DNA of 64,000 nucleotides. It comes from CAZWDL01 sp964632995. GTDB taxonomy: Bacteria > Bacteroidota > Bacteroidia > Chitinophagales > Saprospiraceae. This document shows positions 1 to 9,000 of the stretch, piece by piece. The number at the start of each line of letters is the position of its first letter. The first letter of the stretch is position 1. The stretch is from assembly GCA_964632995.1 (NCBI GenBank), contig CAZWDL010000006.1, positions 32,422 through 96,421 on the forward strand, given 5' to 3'. The notes beneath the pieces are model-generated. The model did not search any database. It had not been told where the DNA came from and worked only from the letters and a program-made list of their open reading frames with translations. Both the position numbers and the translations under genes were made by a program.

Positions 1-32
1 AGCTCCCGGCGCACTAGCATTGAGTATCCAGG

Positions 33-281
33 CTACCTCACTAGCTTAGCTATCCACAGCAACACGATTGCGCCTACAGTAGCCGTAATCAGCGAGCCGA
101 CGAGGCCGCCGCCGGTAGTTATATTGAGCAGGCCGAAGAGCCATCCGCCGAGGAAGGCGCCGATGATGCCGACGATGATATTGGCGAGCAGGCCCATACC
201 GGCGCCGCGGATGACTTTGCCGGCGGCCCATCCGGCTATGGCGCCGATGAGCAGAAAGAGAAGCAGTTCGGTGATTGTCAT
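33..281 (-). CDS. GlsB/YeaQ/YmgE family stress-response membrane protein
   Basis: A small 82-residue, very hydrophobic protein rich in Gly, Ala, Ile and Leu. It has three predicted membrane helices (about residues 4-20, 30-52 and 58-80) with the glycine-rich spacing of the transglycosylase-associated/GlsB family; an early GWAAGK segment and a central GGWLFG turn are visible. Members are inner-membrane proteins induced by general stress, and their biochemical role is not settled. The ATG is followed directly by the first helix, so the start is secure. It is transcribed away from the flippase-like gene at 436, and the space between them carries that gene's promoter. Confidence 0.85.
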   Translation of the reverse strand: MTITELLLFLLIGAIAGWAAGKVIRGAGMGLLANIIVGIIGAFLGGWLFGLLNITTGGGLVGSLITATVGAIVLLWIAKLVR

Positions 282-365
282 TTTTAATAATTTTAATTCA
301 GTTTTGCTAACCTAATTTCCAGAAAGCTTGTTCATTAGGCAGAATTAGGATGCGGATGAAAATAA

Positions 366-396
366 TTAGCATTTATCTAAAAAGACCATACTTTTG
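366..396 (+). promoter_or_regulatory. Bacteroidota-type promoter for the 436 gene
   Basis: TACTTTTG at 389-396 matches the -7 consensus TAnnTTTG. TTAG at 366-369, 19 bases upstream, is a fair match to the -33 TTTG element. The predicted transcription start is near 403, leaving a leader of about 33 bases before the GTG at 436. Confidence 0.55.
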
Positions 397-435
397 CAGT
401 GATTTTGCGCGCCATTATGCTAACAATCTGAATTT

Positions 436-1554
436 GTGGACCAAGAGACCTTAGAGCAATTTACCGACGAACAACAGGATGCCCTCTCTTCCATACGCAT
501 GTCCCGGATCATTCTGCCGGTGATCATCGGCCTTGTGGCGGTGGGGTATATGCTATGGCGTCAGTTTGACCCCGAGGAATTCGTCAAGATCGACTGGACC
601 GGTCACACCCTTTTCTGGATATTGACTTCGGTGCTCATTCTCATCATTCGCCACCTCTGTTACGCCGTGCGGCTGCGCATCCTGTCACAGGGGGAGTTTT
701 CCTGGAGAAAGTGCATCGAGCTGATTTTTATCTGGGAATTCAGTTCTGCGGTATCCCCTACCAGCGTTGGGGGATCGGCGGTGGCTTTCTTCGTGCTGGC
801 GCAGGAAAAGCTGTCAACAGCTAAAACGGCTACCATTGTACTATATACCATCGTGCTCGACAGTATCTTCTTTATCAGCTCTCTGCCTGTTCTCTTTCTG
901 TTTTTCGGTACTAATATGATTCGGCCCAACCTCAGGAGTATGGAAGACCTGGGCGGCTGGGGGTTCTACTTTCTCTTCGCCTACGGGCTGATGGCTGTCT
1001 ACGCTTCTATTTTTTACTACGGGCTATTCATCAACCCCAATCAGATCAAGCGGCTACTCGTCGGATTTACACGGATTAGCTTCCTGCAGCAATACCGCCG
1101 CAAGGCTGTCGAGCTGGGGAACGACATGATCTTCGCTTCCCGCGAACTGCAGCAGCAGGACTGGAAGTTTCATCTGGGTGCTTTTCTGGGCACTGCCGGC
1201 GCCTGGTCTTGCCGCTTCATCCTGCTCAACTGTCTGATCATCGCCTTTATGACCAATATTCCACTCGACTTCTGGACGCAGTTTGGTCTTTATGCCCGCC
1301 TGGAAGCCATGTTCGTCATCATCGCTTTCAGCCCTACCCCCGGCGGCGCCGGTTTTGTAGAGGTGCTGTTCGGCGGCTTTCTGAGCGACTATGTGACCAA
1401 TCCGACTTACGCCACCACCATTTCTACGCTGTGGCGCTTACTCACTTATTACTCCTACTTGTTGGCAGGCGCTATCGTCATTCCCAACTGGGTGCGCACT
1501 ATCCTGAACGAACGGCGCCGGCGGCGGCAGGAAAAGAAGAAAGAGGAAGAATGA
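436..1554 (+). CDS. Lysylphosphatidylglycerol synthase TM region/UPF0104 flippase-like protein
   Basis: A 372-residue polytopic membrane protein with about seven or eight helices starting near residue 27. The conserved family region is visible: helix, R-x-L segment, SAVSPTSVGGSA around residues 108-119, and a late SPTPGGAGFVE motif. These are hallmarks of the YbhN/UPF0104 flippase-like fold found at the N-terminus of MprF. The C-terminus is a basic/acidic tail. Substrate is unknown; a lipid or lipid-linked intermediate is inferred from the family. The start is GTG; the ATG at 417 is in another frame and runs into a stop. A second family member lies at 57431-58498. The convergent neighbour downstream is the broken phoD. 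Confidence 0.8.
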   Translation: MDQETLEQFTDEQQDALSSIRMSRIILPVIIGLVAVGYMLWRQFDPEEFVKIDWTGHTLFWILTSVLILIIRHLCYAVRLRILSQGEFSWRKCIELIFIWEFSSAVSPTSVGGSAVAFFVLAQEKLSTAKTATIVLYTIVLDSIFFISSLPVLFLFFGTNMIRPNLRSMEDLGGWGFYFLFAYGLMAVYASIFYYGLFINPNQIKRLLVGFTRISFLQQYRRKAVELGNDMIFASRELQQQDWKFHLGAFLGTAGAWSCRFILLNCLIIAFMTNIPLDFWTQFGLYARLEAMFVIIAFSPTPGGAGFVEVLFGGFLSDYVTNPTYATTISTLWRLLTYYSYLLAGAIVIPNWVRTILNERRRRRQEKKKEEE

Positions 1555-1609
1555 AGCGGGGCTGCCGGAGATTGCCGGCTGCTTCACCCTTTATCAATTT
1601 ACCTTTCTT

Positions 1610-2466
1610 TTACCGGCTCAGCACCACTTTTACGGTTTGTTTTTGTTCTCCGGCGCGGATGCGGTAGAAGTAGGCGCCTTCCGGCAGACCGGCGGTGTGG
1701 TTCTGTAAAGTGTAAAGCTCCGGGGCGATGTGCTCGTTTAGTGCCCGTATCACCAATTGTCCGGCGCTGTTGTATAATCCGATCTGCAGATGGCTCGCTT
1801 CGCTGAGGGAATAGTGGGTACGATAATCCTCCCCGGAAAGGATTTCTGTTTTGGGCTCGATAGGACGTTCGTCAACCAGATCGCCGTATTCGCCGCTACC
1901 CTGTTCATAGATATAATCACCGAGGTGAATTACTGCATCGAGATCGCGCCGTTCGGCGAGTCGCTGGTAGGCGTTAAAATAGCCGGCCTGGTAGTTACTG
2001 CAGGAGACGACGCCGAATTTGAGGTGAGCAGCCTGCTCGCCGACCGGGGTGGTTTTGGTTTTGCCGGTTATGGAATTTCCGCCAAGGGCGGTGAAGCCGT
2101 AGTAGTAGGTCGTTCCCGGCTATAGCCCGTCTACATCCACTTTCACCGTGTAATCGCGGCCGGCGTCCGTGGTAAAAGAGCCTTCGCGAACGATATTTTG
2201 CAAGTCAGAACCGGTAGCAACGCGCCAGGTAACCTCAAAAGGGTTACCATCCATTCCTTCGGGCGTAACCCGGGTCCAGATGATTACCCGGTCGCTCTGA
2301 GGGTCGCCTGAAGCCACACCGTGGAAGAAGGAGCCCATTCCGGTTGCAGGGGGATGGGGTCTTCCCGGTCGGTCATCCGGTCAGTGCGGTACAGCTGAGA
2401 AGATTGCTGAGCGGAAAGCATGGCAAGCATACTGAAGAAAAGTAAAAGCAATGTTGTTTTTTTCAT
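1610..2466 (-). pseudogene. phoD: Broken PhoD-type alkaline phosphatase with T9SS tail
   Basis: Reading the minus strand from 2466 gives a signal peptide (MKKTTLLLLFFSMLAMLSAQ). The frame is lost between about 2400 and 2340. The PhoD block FFHGVASGDP...RVIIWTRVTP follows in another frame (2338-2123) and ends at an in-frame TAG (2120-2122) where a residue such as Gln is expected in DGL-x-PGTTYYYGF. The same frame continues through the typical VVSCSNYQAGY, HLGDYIYE and EDYRTHYS blocks. Near 1800-1815 it jumps straight into a T9SS type A sorting tail ending KQTVKVVLSR. Intact PhoD proteins are about 450-520 residues; only about 285 codons remain, so roughly the C-terminal half of the catalytic domain is missing. 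Metal ligands Cys, Asp and Tyr are kept and the later ones lost. Confidence 0.85.
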
Positions 2467-2786
2467 CTCTCTTTTTTAATGAAAGATAAAGTAAAATATT
2501 AGATATTAACGGGAAGTGAAGTTAATTTCATTTTTTAATTAAACCTGGATAGGTTAACTTAACTGTATGAAAGCGAAGCTGCTTACCGCCGGAGTGGGTG
2601 AGAGGAAAGCCAATGAAAGCCTTACTACCGACCGTTAAGACCAGTTTTTGCCGGTCATCTGATGAGCCAGACGCCGACGCCTGATGAAAATCATGGATGG
2701 ACATTGATGGAAATCATCCTGTTCTTGTACTAAATTCACGCATTTTATAATAGAAAAAGAGTAGCTAACAATTAAAACCTCCAAAT
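2467..2786. other. Intergenic region, no gene seen
   Basis: These 320 bases lie between the phoD remnant and the CBS gene, which diverge from here. I see no coding signal, no strong hairpin and no clear TAnnTTTG element. It presumably holds the promoter of the CBS gene and the old phoD promoter. Confidence 0.5.
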
Positions 2787-3242
2787 ATGAACGTTCTCGA
2801 CCCTGTTAAAAAGATTATGATTTCCAAGCTGATCACGGTGAACCCCAAGGATAAGCTGACCGCGGTAAAGGAAATATTCGACAATAACAAAATCCACCAC
2901 GTTCCGGTCGTTCGCTACAAGGAAATTGTCGGTATGATTAGTAAATCGGACTTTCTTCACTTCCTGCGTGGTTTTAACCGCAACGAAGAAGATCGTTTTG
3001 TCAATGAAGCTCGGTTGCGCGTGTACAATGCGGAAGATATCATGACAACCGGCTTGGCGAAGGTCGGGCCTGATGAACGCATCAACGTGGCGCTGGAAGT
3101 GTTCCTGGAAAACCGTTTTCACGCCATTCCGGTGGTGGAAAATAATGAGTTGGTGGGCATCATCACGACTTTTGACATCATCCGGGCGCTGGCTTCTGAA
3201 AAAGTGAGCTCGGATCAGATTCTGGCGAACAAGAGGAAGTAA
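2787..3242 (+). CDS. CBS-domain pair protein
   Basis: A 151-residue soluble protein made of two CBS domains (about residues 8-65 and 85-142). The signature blocks are DPVKKIM followed by HVPVV...VGMISKSD, and AEDIMT followed by AIPVVENNELVGIITTFDI. CBS pairs (Bateman modules) bind adenosine nucleotides and act as energy or ligand sensors. There is no attached catalytic domain, so this is a stand-alone sensor whose partner cannot be named from the sequence. The ATG at 2787 sits directly before the first CBS motif. It precedes a UspA gene on the same strand, but 322 bases with a palindromic element separate them, so they are probably not one transcript. Confidence 0.85.
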   Translation: MNVLDPVKKIMISKLITVNPKDKLTAVKEIFDNNKIHHVPVVRYKEIVGMISKSDFLHFLRGFNRNEEDRFVNEARLRVYNAEDIMTTGLAKVGPDERINVALEVFLENRFHAIPVVENNELVGIITTFDIIRALASEKVSSDQILANKRK

Positions 3243-3265
3243 TCATCATACCTGTTCGCCGTATA

Positions 3266-3440
3266 GCTAAGCGACGCGCGATTAATAAGTGTCGGGTTTA
3301 ATAGGTTAGCGATTTTGGTTTTAACCAAGGCGAAGGTTCCCGACCTTAGCCATAGCTAAGGGAGGCGGTTCTTCAACGCAGGGTAAAGCCAAAAGCACTC
3401 CTAGGAAATCTGACAGTTATTTATCGCGCGTCGCTAAAGG
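3266..3440. repeat. Nested inverted-repeat element (MITE/REP-like)
   Basis: AGCGACGCGCGAT followed by AATAA at about 3270-3287 reappears inverted at about 3418-3435, enclosing about 130 bases. Nested inside are a shorter hairpin (CCTTAGC cata GCTAAGG, about 3353-3370) and an imperfect outer pairing of TTTGGTTTTAACC with GGGTAAAGCCAAA. No ORF is credible inside. The nested symmetry suggests a non-autonomous mobile or repetitive palindromic element, or a structured RNA. Confidence 0.5.
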
Positions 3441-3564
3441 TGGGACAGAGCGCGTAATGATGTCCTGTTTTTAAACTGTAATGGGATACATGCTCAGGAA
3501 GTTTAATGTTACGACGTCCGGTCTTTTCTTCAGCGGGGAAGGCTGGTGAAATGCATATGAGGCT

Positions 3565-4398
3565 ATGGTAAAACAAATAATAGTGCCGACTGATTTTTCC
3601 GATGCAGCCGCCAACGCTTACCAGTACGCCCAGCGAGTAGCTGCGCAGCAAGGCGCCCGGTTGACTCTCCTCCATGTGTATCACCCTTCCTTTGATCTCG
3701 ATAATCCTTACCTGGACACTCCGGAGGTGGACTTCGGCGACCTCAAGCAGCAGGCACTGGATGCTTTTGCGGATAGTTACCGACTTTCGCCGGAAGAAGA
3801 AAATGATTTTGGACCCGTAGAGCTGGAGCTGGTCATCGGTTTCGCAGGAGAAGAAATCGCTCGTTTGTCCTCCTCAACGAATCTTATCGTGATGGGCACT
3901 ACCGGCGCCGGGGGGCTGATGGATCGACTTTTCGGCAGTGTCTCTTCTTACGCAGCCCGCCATGCGCATTGCCCGGTGTTGCTGGTGCCCGAAGAGGCAG
4001 TTTTTAAGCCGCCCTTCCGGGTCATGTATGCGAGTAATGATGAGCCGGCTGATGAATCAACGCTTTGGCAAGCTATGCGAGAAACCGGGCTGGAGCCGGA
4101 AGTAATCCACTTTGTGCACGCTGAGCTGACCCCCGGCGCTGACTGTCGCGTGGCCAAATGGCAGCACAAACAACTGCTGCAGGCAGAGAGCCCGGAGTTG
4201 GACCTGCATTATGTTCAAATTGATTGTGAGGATATATTAGACGGCTTACTGCAATACGGAGAACAGCATCAGATCAACCTTATCATCATGGGCACGGCGC
4301 ACCGTTCTTTTCTGGAGCGATTGTTCCACCGTAGTGTAACAAAGGGGATGGTTTTACAAACGGATATTCCGCTGCTGGTCATGCATTATGACGACTGA
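3565..4398 (+). CDS. Universal stress protein with two UspA domains
   Basis: A 277-residue cytosolic protein with tandem UspA folds. The first domain (residues 1-145) starts KQIIVPTDFSDAA and has the nucleotide-binding loop GTTGAGGLMDRLFGSVS followed by CPVLLVP, the usual G2xG9G(S/T) pattern. The second domain (about 150-277) is more divergent but keeps the MGTAHRSFLERLFHRSVTKG block and ends IPLLVMHYDD. Double-domain UspA proteins are common in Bacteroidota. The role is inferred to be stress survival, possibly ATP-binding. The ATG at 3565 places the first strand at the N-terminus as expected. Confidence 0.88.
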   Translation: MVKQIIVPTDFSDAAANAYQYAQRVAAQQGARLTLLHVYHPSFDLDNPYLDTPEVDFGDLKQQALDAFADSYRLSPEEENDFGPVELELVIGFAGEEIARLSSSTNLIVMGTTGAGGLMDRLFGSVSSYAARHAHCPVLLVPEEAVFKPPFRVMYASNDEPADESTLWQAMRETGLEPEVIHFVHAELTPGADCRVAKWQHKQLLQAESPELDLHYVQIDCEDILDGLLQYGEQHQINLIIMGTAHRSFLERLFHRSVTKGMVLQTDIPLLVMHYDD

Positions 4399-4438
4399 CC
4401 CCTGACAAGCAGGGGCCGGAGAAGTGAAAAGGATTTTT

Positions 4439-5077
4439 CTATCCGGTCAATTCTTCTTTTCCCTTTTCCAGGAAATGCTTTGCTTCATCCATGTCTACAT
4501 TATAAAAGTTCCGGTATCCCTGGGATACCGCCCGGAAGCCGGCAGGCGTTTCCAGAATCAGGGCCTCATCTACCCGGCTTTCCAGTTTCTCCTTTATACT
4601 GGCGGGCCCTACCGGAACGGCCGCCACAATTTTAGCGGCGCCCTGATTTTTGCACATTTCTATACAGGCAAACATGGTGGCTCCCGTAGCAATGCCGTCA
4701 TCTACAAGAATAACGGTTTTGTTTTCCATAGACGGCAGGGAGTCGCCTCCCCGCAATTCTTGCACCCGGCGTTTGATTTCCTCCTGTTCTTCCGATTTAA
4801 TCTTCTCGATCTGATCCTCGGAAACATACCCCTTGGCCTCCTCGTGGTAGAAGGTGCTGCCGTCCTCAGCGATAGCGCCGAATGCGGCTTCCGGGTTTTG
4901 GGGGTATCCTAATTTCCGTACGACAACCACGCCGAGTTCGGCGTTGAGGGCCCGGGCGACATAATAGGCCGGTTCTACGCCGCCGCGAGGAATACCCAGT
5001 ACGAGCACATCGTTTTCTTTATGTTTTTCCAGGGCTTTTCCCAGGGCTTTTCCTGCATCTTTCCGGTCGGTGAACAT
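4439..5077 (-). CDS. Phosphoribosyltransferase-domain protein (COG1926 type)
   Basis: A 212-residue protein with a type I phosphoribosyltransferase fold. An early LGIPRGGVEPAYYVA block (about 27-41) and the PRPP-binding loop VILVDDGIATGAT (122-134) are both present. The N-terminus FTDRKDAGKALGKAL is the usual start of the predicted-phosphoribosyltransferase group COG1926. The nucleobase or other acceptor is unknown. In many bacteria this family occurs next to or fused with a dienelactone-hydrolase-like alpha/beta hydrolase, and exactly such a gene lies 53 bases upstream on the same strand (5131-5760), so the two are probably cotranscribed. Confidence 0.82.
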   Translation of the reverse strand: MFTDRKDAGKALGKALEKHKENDVLVLGIPRGGVEPAYYVARALNAELGVVVVRKLGYPQNPEAAFGAIAEDGSTFYHEEAKGYVSEDQIEKIKSEEQEEIKRRVQELRGGDSLPSMENKTVILVDDGIATGATMFACIEMCKNQGAAKIVAAVPVGPASIKEKLESRVDEALILETPAGFRAVSQGYRNFYNVDMDEAKHFLEKGKEELTG

Positions 5078-5130
5078 AATAATTATTTTTGGATGAATGA
5101 GTTGTCAGCGCATGAATTATTGTATGCTTC

Positions 5131-5760
5131 CTATTGCCCGATGAGTTGTTTTTCGAACCATTCGGCAGCCAGCCGGGATACTTCTTCCAGCTTACCGGGT
5201 TCCTCAAAGAGATGGGAAGCACCTTCGACAATTTCCAATGATTTTTCACATTGGAGTTGTTCGTAGGCCTGTTCGTTGAGCTGGATGACCTGGGTATCTT
5301 TTCCGCCGACAATGAGTAGGGTAGGCGCTTTCACCTGGTCCAGGGCCTGCTTCGCCAGGTCGGGCCGGCCGCCCCGGGATACCACTGCGTTTATCCGTTC
5401 TCCCATTTTGGCGGCGGCGCGCAGCGCGGAGGCGGCGCCGGTGCTGGAACCGAAGTAGCCCAAAGGAAGCGCTTCGGTTTGCTCCTGCTCGAGCACCCAT
5501 TCCGTAGCACTTGCCAGCCGGTTTGTAAGCAGTTTGATGTCAAAACGGTTGGACCGGATCTGATCTTCTTCTTCGGTGAGCAGATCGAACAGCAAGGTGC
5601 CCAGGCGATGCTGACGCAGGTAGTCGGCCACCTGATTATTGCGCGGGCTATGGCGGGAGCTACCGCTGCCGTGGGCGAATAATACCAGCCCTTGGGCGTC
5701 CTCGGGGATTTCCAGTTTACCAGGCAATGTGACGTTTCCGGTGGGAATTTGAACTTCCAT
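5131..5760 (-). CDS. Alpha/beta hydrolase, dienelactone-hydrolase-like
   Basis: A 209-residue cytosolic alpha/beta hydrolase. The nucleophile elbow GSSTG places Ser106. Asp155 in GGKD and His183 in ASHLFEE complete a plausible triad, and the oxyanion-side HGSGSSRHSPRN block is at 30-42. There is no signal peptide. It lies just upstream of the COG1926 phosphoribosyltransferase and is probably translated from the same mRNA; the pairing recurs in other phyla, which suggests a shared, still undefined function. Substrate unknown. Confidence 0.82.
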   Translation of the reverse strand: MEVQIPTGNVTLPGKLEIPEDAQGLVLFAHGSGSSRHSPRNNQVADYLRQHRLGTLLFDLLTEEEDQIRSNRFDIKLLTNRLASATEWVLEQEQTEALPLGYFGSSTGAASALRAAAKMGERINAVVSRGGRPDLAKQALDQVKAPTLLIVGGKDTQVIQLNEQAYEQLQCEKSLEIVEGASHLFEEPGKLEEVSRLAAEWFEKQLIGQ

Positions 5761-5855
5761 GACAGGGGGTTTTTGGTTAAACAGCTTAGGTCAATGGCCC
5801 CCGAAGATTCATTGATAAGTTCCTTTATATAAAAGATGGTAGTCTTAGATTGTTT

Positions 5856-5909
5856 ATACTCGACGTAAATTGGTTTGAGAAATTTCTCAAACCATTTCGA
5901 CGTCAGTAT
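5856..5909. repeat. Palindrome with a perfect 22-base core
   Basis: GGTTTGAGAAATTTCTCAAACC is perfectly self-complementary. It is flanked by weaker symmetry (ATACTcGACGT on the left, GACGTcAGTAT on the right), making about 54 bases of palindrome. It lies about 100 bases upstream of the hydrolase start at 5760 and beyond the terminator of the 6034 gene. It could be a large operator for a dimeric regulator or a cruciform-type repeat. Confidence 0.5.
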
Positions 5910-5949
5910 AATATATACGGATTAATTTCTTCTTCCCCTTCCCAAAATA

Positions 5950-5988
5950 ACACCGCCGCTGAGCAGTCATCCAGCTCAAGGGCGGTGT
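5950..5988 (-). terminator. Terminator of the 6034-9180 gene
   Basis: ACACCGCC (5950-5957) pairs with GGCGGTGT (5981-5988), with extra partial pairing (CTGAGC with GCTCAAG) in the loop. On the minus strand it is followed by TTATTTT. It sits 46 bases past the stop of the barrel-fusion gene. Confidence 0.55.
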
Positions 5989-6033
5989 ATTTGTTTTTGA
6001 AAACGGCGGAATCAAGTAGCTAATCCTTATCTA

Positions 6034-9000
6034 TTACCATCCCGGAACGATATTCAGGCCGAAGTTGGAATTCACGCCTTCGACGAGTGGAATAGCGTAG
6101 TAGGGTTCCAGAATCAGGGCGCCGAATAAGTTGATGCGTACGGAAGCGCCTACACTAAAGATTGGCTTCACTTCGGAGTACACCAGGGTTTGTCCTTCCT
6201 GTGGTGGGCGACCATTTTGAATACTGTCGTCCGGCCGGGAGGAGGTAACCTGCCCTTCAAACTGTCCGAAGTCATACCAGGCGAGACCACCGTCGGCAAA
6301 AAGGTTGAGAGAGGTGAAGAGGAAGTTGGACTTGATGAGGGTCAGCTGTTCCGGCCCGGTAAAGGGGATGCGGACCTCGAAGTTGCTGACCAGGATTTTG
6401 CTACCGAAGAAATTGTCTTCGGAGAGCACCGTGCGGTCCTCGCCCAGAACGTCCTGGATATTGTTGGAATTAAAGCCGCGCACGTACCAGGGGTAACCCA
6501 GGAAGAAGGGGAAGAGCTGATTGGCGTTGCCGCCGTAGCGTCCCTGATGCATGATGCGGAAGGCCAGGCCGATGGGCTGGAAAAAGCGGTAAACGCGGTA
6601 GTCGGCCGTGGCGGCGGTATGGTTAAATTCACCGAAGTATTTTTGGCCGCCAAAACGGAAGCGGCGCCCATCGAGCGGGGCGGTCAGGCCGAAAGCGGCG
6701 TTATCGCCGACGAGGGCGCCGCCGACGCTCCACAGGTTAAAGCCTGCCGGTGCATCGAGCGTTTCCCGGTCGCGGCCGATAAAGACGCCGCGGCGAAGAA
6801 GGGTATCTCCCTGAGAGACGACCCGGACGGCTTCGAAGATGCGTTGCCGGGCTTCGCGCCGGAAGCTGTAACGGGCGTAGGAGGCGGAAGCTTCTATCCG
6901 AAGGTTTTTGGAAAAAGGCAGCTGGCCGAAGAGATCAACCTGGTCCTGGAAGATGCGGTCCAGGATGAGGGCGTCTTCTATCACCTCTACCTGCTGGTCA
7001 TTATCGAAGCTGAGGGTATCCAGCGAAATACGCCGGCCGCCAAAGCCGCGCGAGGGCGTATGCGAGAGGGCAGCGCCCCACTGAAGCTGTTGCTTGCGGT
7101 TGAAATAAGCCACCGAACCGGCAAAGTCATAGATCTCACCGTTGATAGAGGCGCTGGTGATGAGGTTGTGATGTCCCAGAATATCGCTAAACATGGCCGA
7201 AACCCCACCGGCGGCGCCCGTCGTCGTACCCATAAGTGGGTTGGTGCCCACACCGACCCCTACGCCGGTGCTGGTAATGTAATCCAGCTGGAACTTGGGT
7301 TTGAAGCCCACCCTGGCAAAGTCGGCCTCCGTGAGGTTGCGCATTTCGTCGAAATCCCGGTGAAGGGCATCGACCAGGCTTTTAACTTCTTCGCGGGGCC
7401 TCGGTAATTCAGCGGGGGAAAGGTCAACTGATTCCGGATCGACTTCTTTCATGAGGAAGTCACCGGGACTGGCAAGATGCACGTTGTAGCGCATTTTGTA
7501 AAAGTGGGTGTAGGCCAGGTTCCCGTTCTGCGGCGACACGCTGATAGCGGGCGCATAACCGGTGATGCCGCTGACGCCTGTCAGTACATCGGTAATCTGA
7601 TAAACTTTCCCGCTTTCAGGTTGATATTGGTATACATTGCGGAAGCCGTCGCGGTTGGACAGAAAGAAGACATTACCTTCTCCATTAACGACGGGGTTGA
7701 AGTTGTCGGCGCCGGGGAAAATATCTATGTGCTCGGTTTCTCCGCTGTTCATATCGTAGCTGGCCAGATTGAAATCCCACTCGCCATTGGTGCGTCCTCT
7801 CTGTGCGCTGAGGGCATCGCTGGAGAAAAAGATCTTATCTCCCTGAGGACTAAACTGCGGCAGAAGTTCTGAGTAGCGATCATCGGTGAGTTGGGTAACC
7901 GTTTCGCTCTGCAGATCGTAGGCGTAGAGGTCTACCTGTCCTTCCACCAGGCCGACGACTACAATGGTGTTGCCATCCGGCGACCAGGTTGGGTTGGTGA
8001 AGGCCGGAACGCCTTCCAGTCGAATCCGGTCCAGGGTATTGGCGTTTTCCACATTTTTAATAACGAGGATATTCCTGCCGTCCGAGAAGCCGGTGAAGGC
8101 GAAGCGCTTGCTGTCGGGCGACCAGGTGCCGGCCGATTCGATGTACTTCAGGTTGTCGAGGTGCGAATCGCGGCGCGAACTGGCCACCTTCCGTACGATT
8201 TCATTTTCCTGAATGTCAAACAGGAAAAGGTCAATGGAAAAGAGGTCTTTTTCCGAAAGGTAAATCACGTAACGGCCGCTGGGACTGATTACCGGAGAGA
8301 TATTGATCTCACCTGATTTGTCTTTACTGATCATTTTTTTTCCGATGAGCTCCTCCTTTTTATCACCGAGGTAGGGGTTGTAGGTTTCCTTTAGGGCGTT
8401 GACCCACATTTCCGAAAGGTTATCGAAATCGATTCCCAGAACCTGCTGAGTACCGAACTTCAAACCGTTGCGGGCGGTAGCCCGCAGGTAAGGAGCAATG
8501 ATTTCGTCACCACGCAGATCAGTAATGAAAGCCCAGAAGGCATGGCCGTAGCGATAGGGGAAATACTTGGGTTTCCTCATCTCTTTCAATGTCGGTATAT
8601 CGTCGTGTAGAACCGCATCGCGCATCCACATGGCCGTATGTGCGTCAACGGTACCGATAGACAAGTACTCGGCCATTCCCTCTATCATGTAGAGCGGAGC
8701 GTTACCCAAATCCCGGATAGATAATCCCGGGCTGGTTCGCGCCATATTGTACTGGAAGGCATGGACCATTTCGTGTCCCAGGACGTGAAAGCTCTGCTGG
8801 TTCGAAGGGGCGAAGGGCAGGATAACCCTGTTTTTGAGCCCTTCGGTGACCCCGCCGGTTGCCACGCCGATAGAACTACTCACCGAGCGCGTCTGCTGGA
8901 AATCGGCTTGGTTCTTATACAACAGAATGGGGTTGCGCTGGTAGATGGTGTCTCTGAACAAGGCGCGGTGCACCTGGTACCAGTGTTCGGCCCAGTTGGC

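Noticed and set aside
3421..3684. 87-codon minus-strand frame
   Set aside because: Runs through the inverted-repeat element and into the UspA gene in antisense.
6190..7407. A 405-codon plus-strand open frame inside the protease/barrel gene, with similar long frames at 7477-7872 and 7891-8316
   Set aside because: They lie wholly opposite a strongly supported gene with domains, have no recognisable motif and no promoter or terminator; typical antisense shadows in GC-rich coding sequence.
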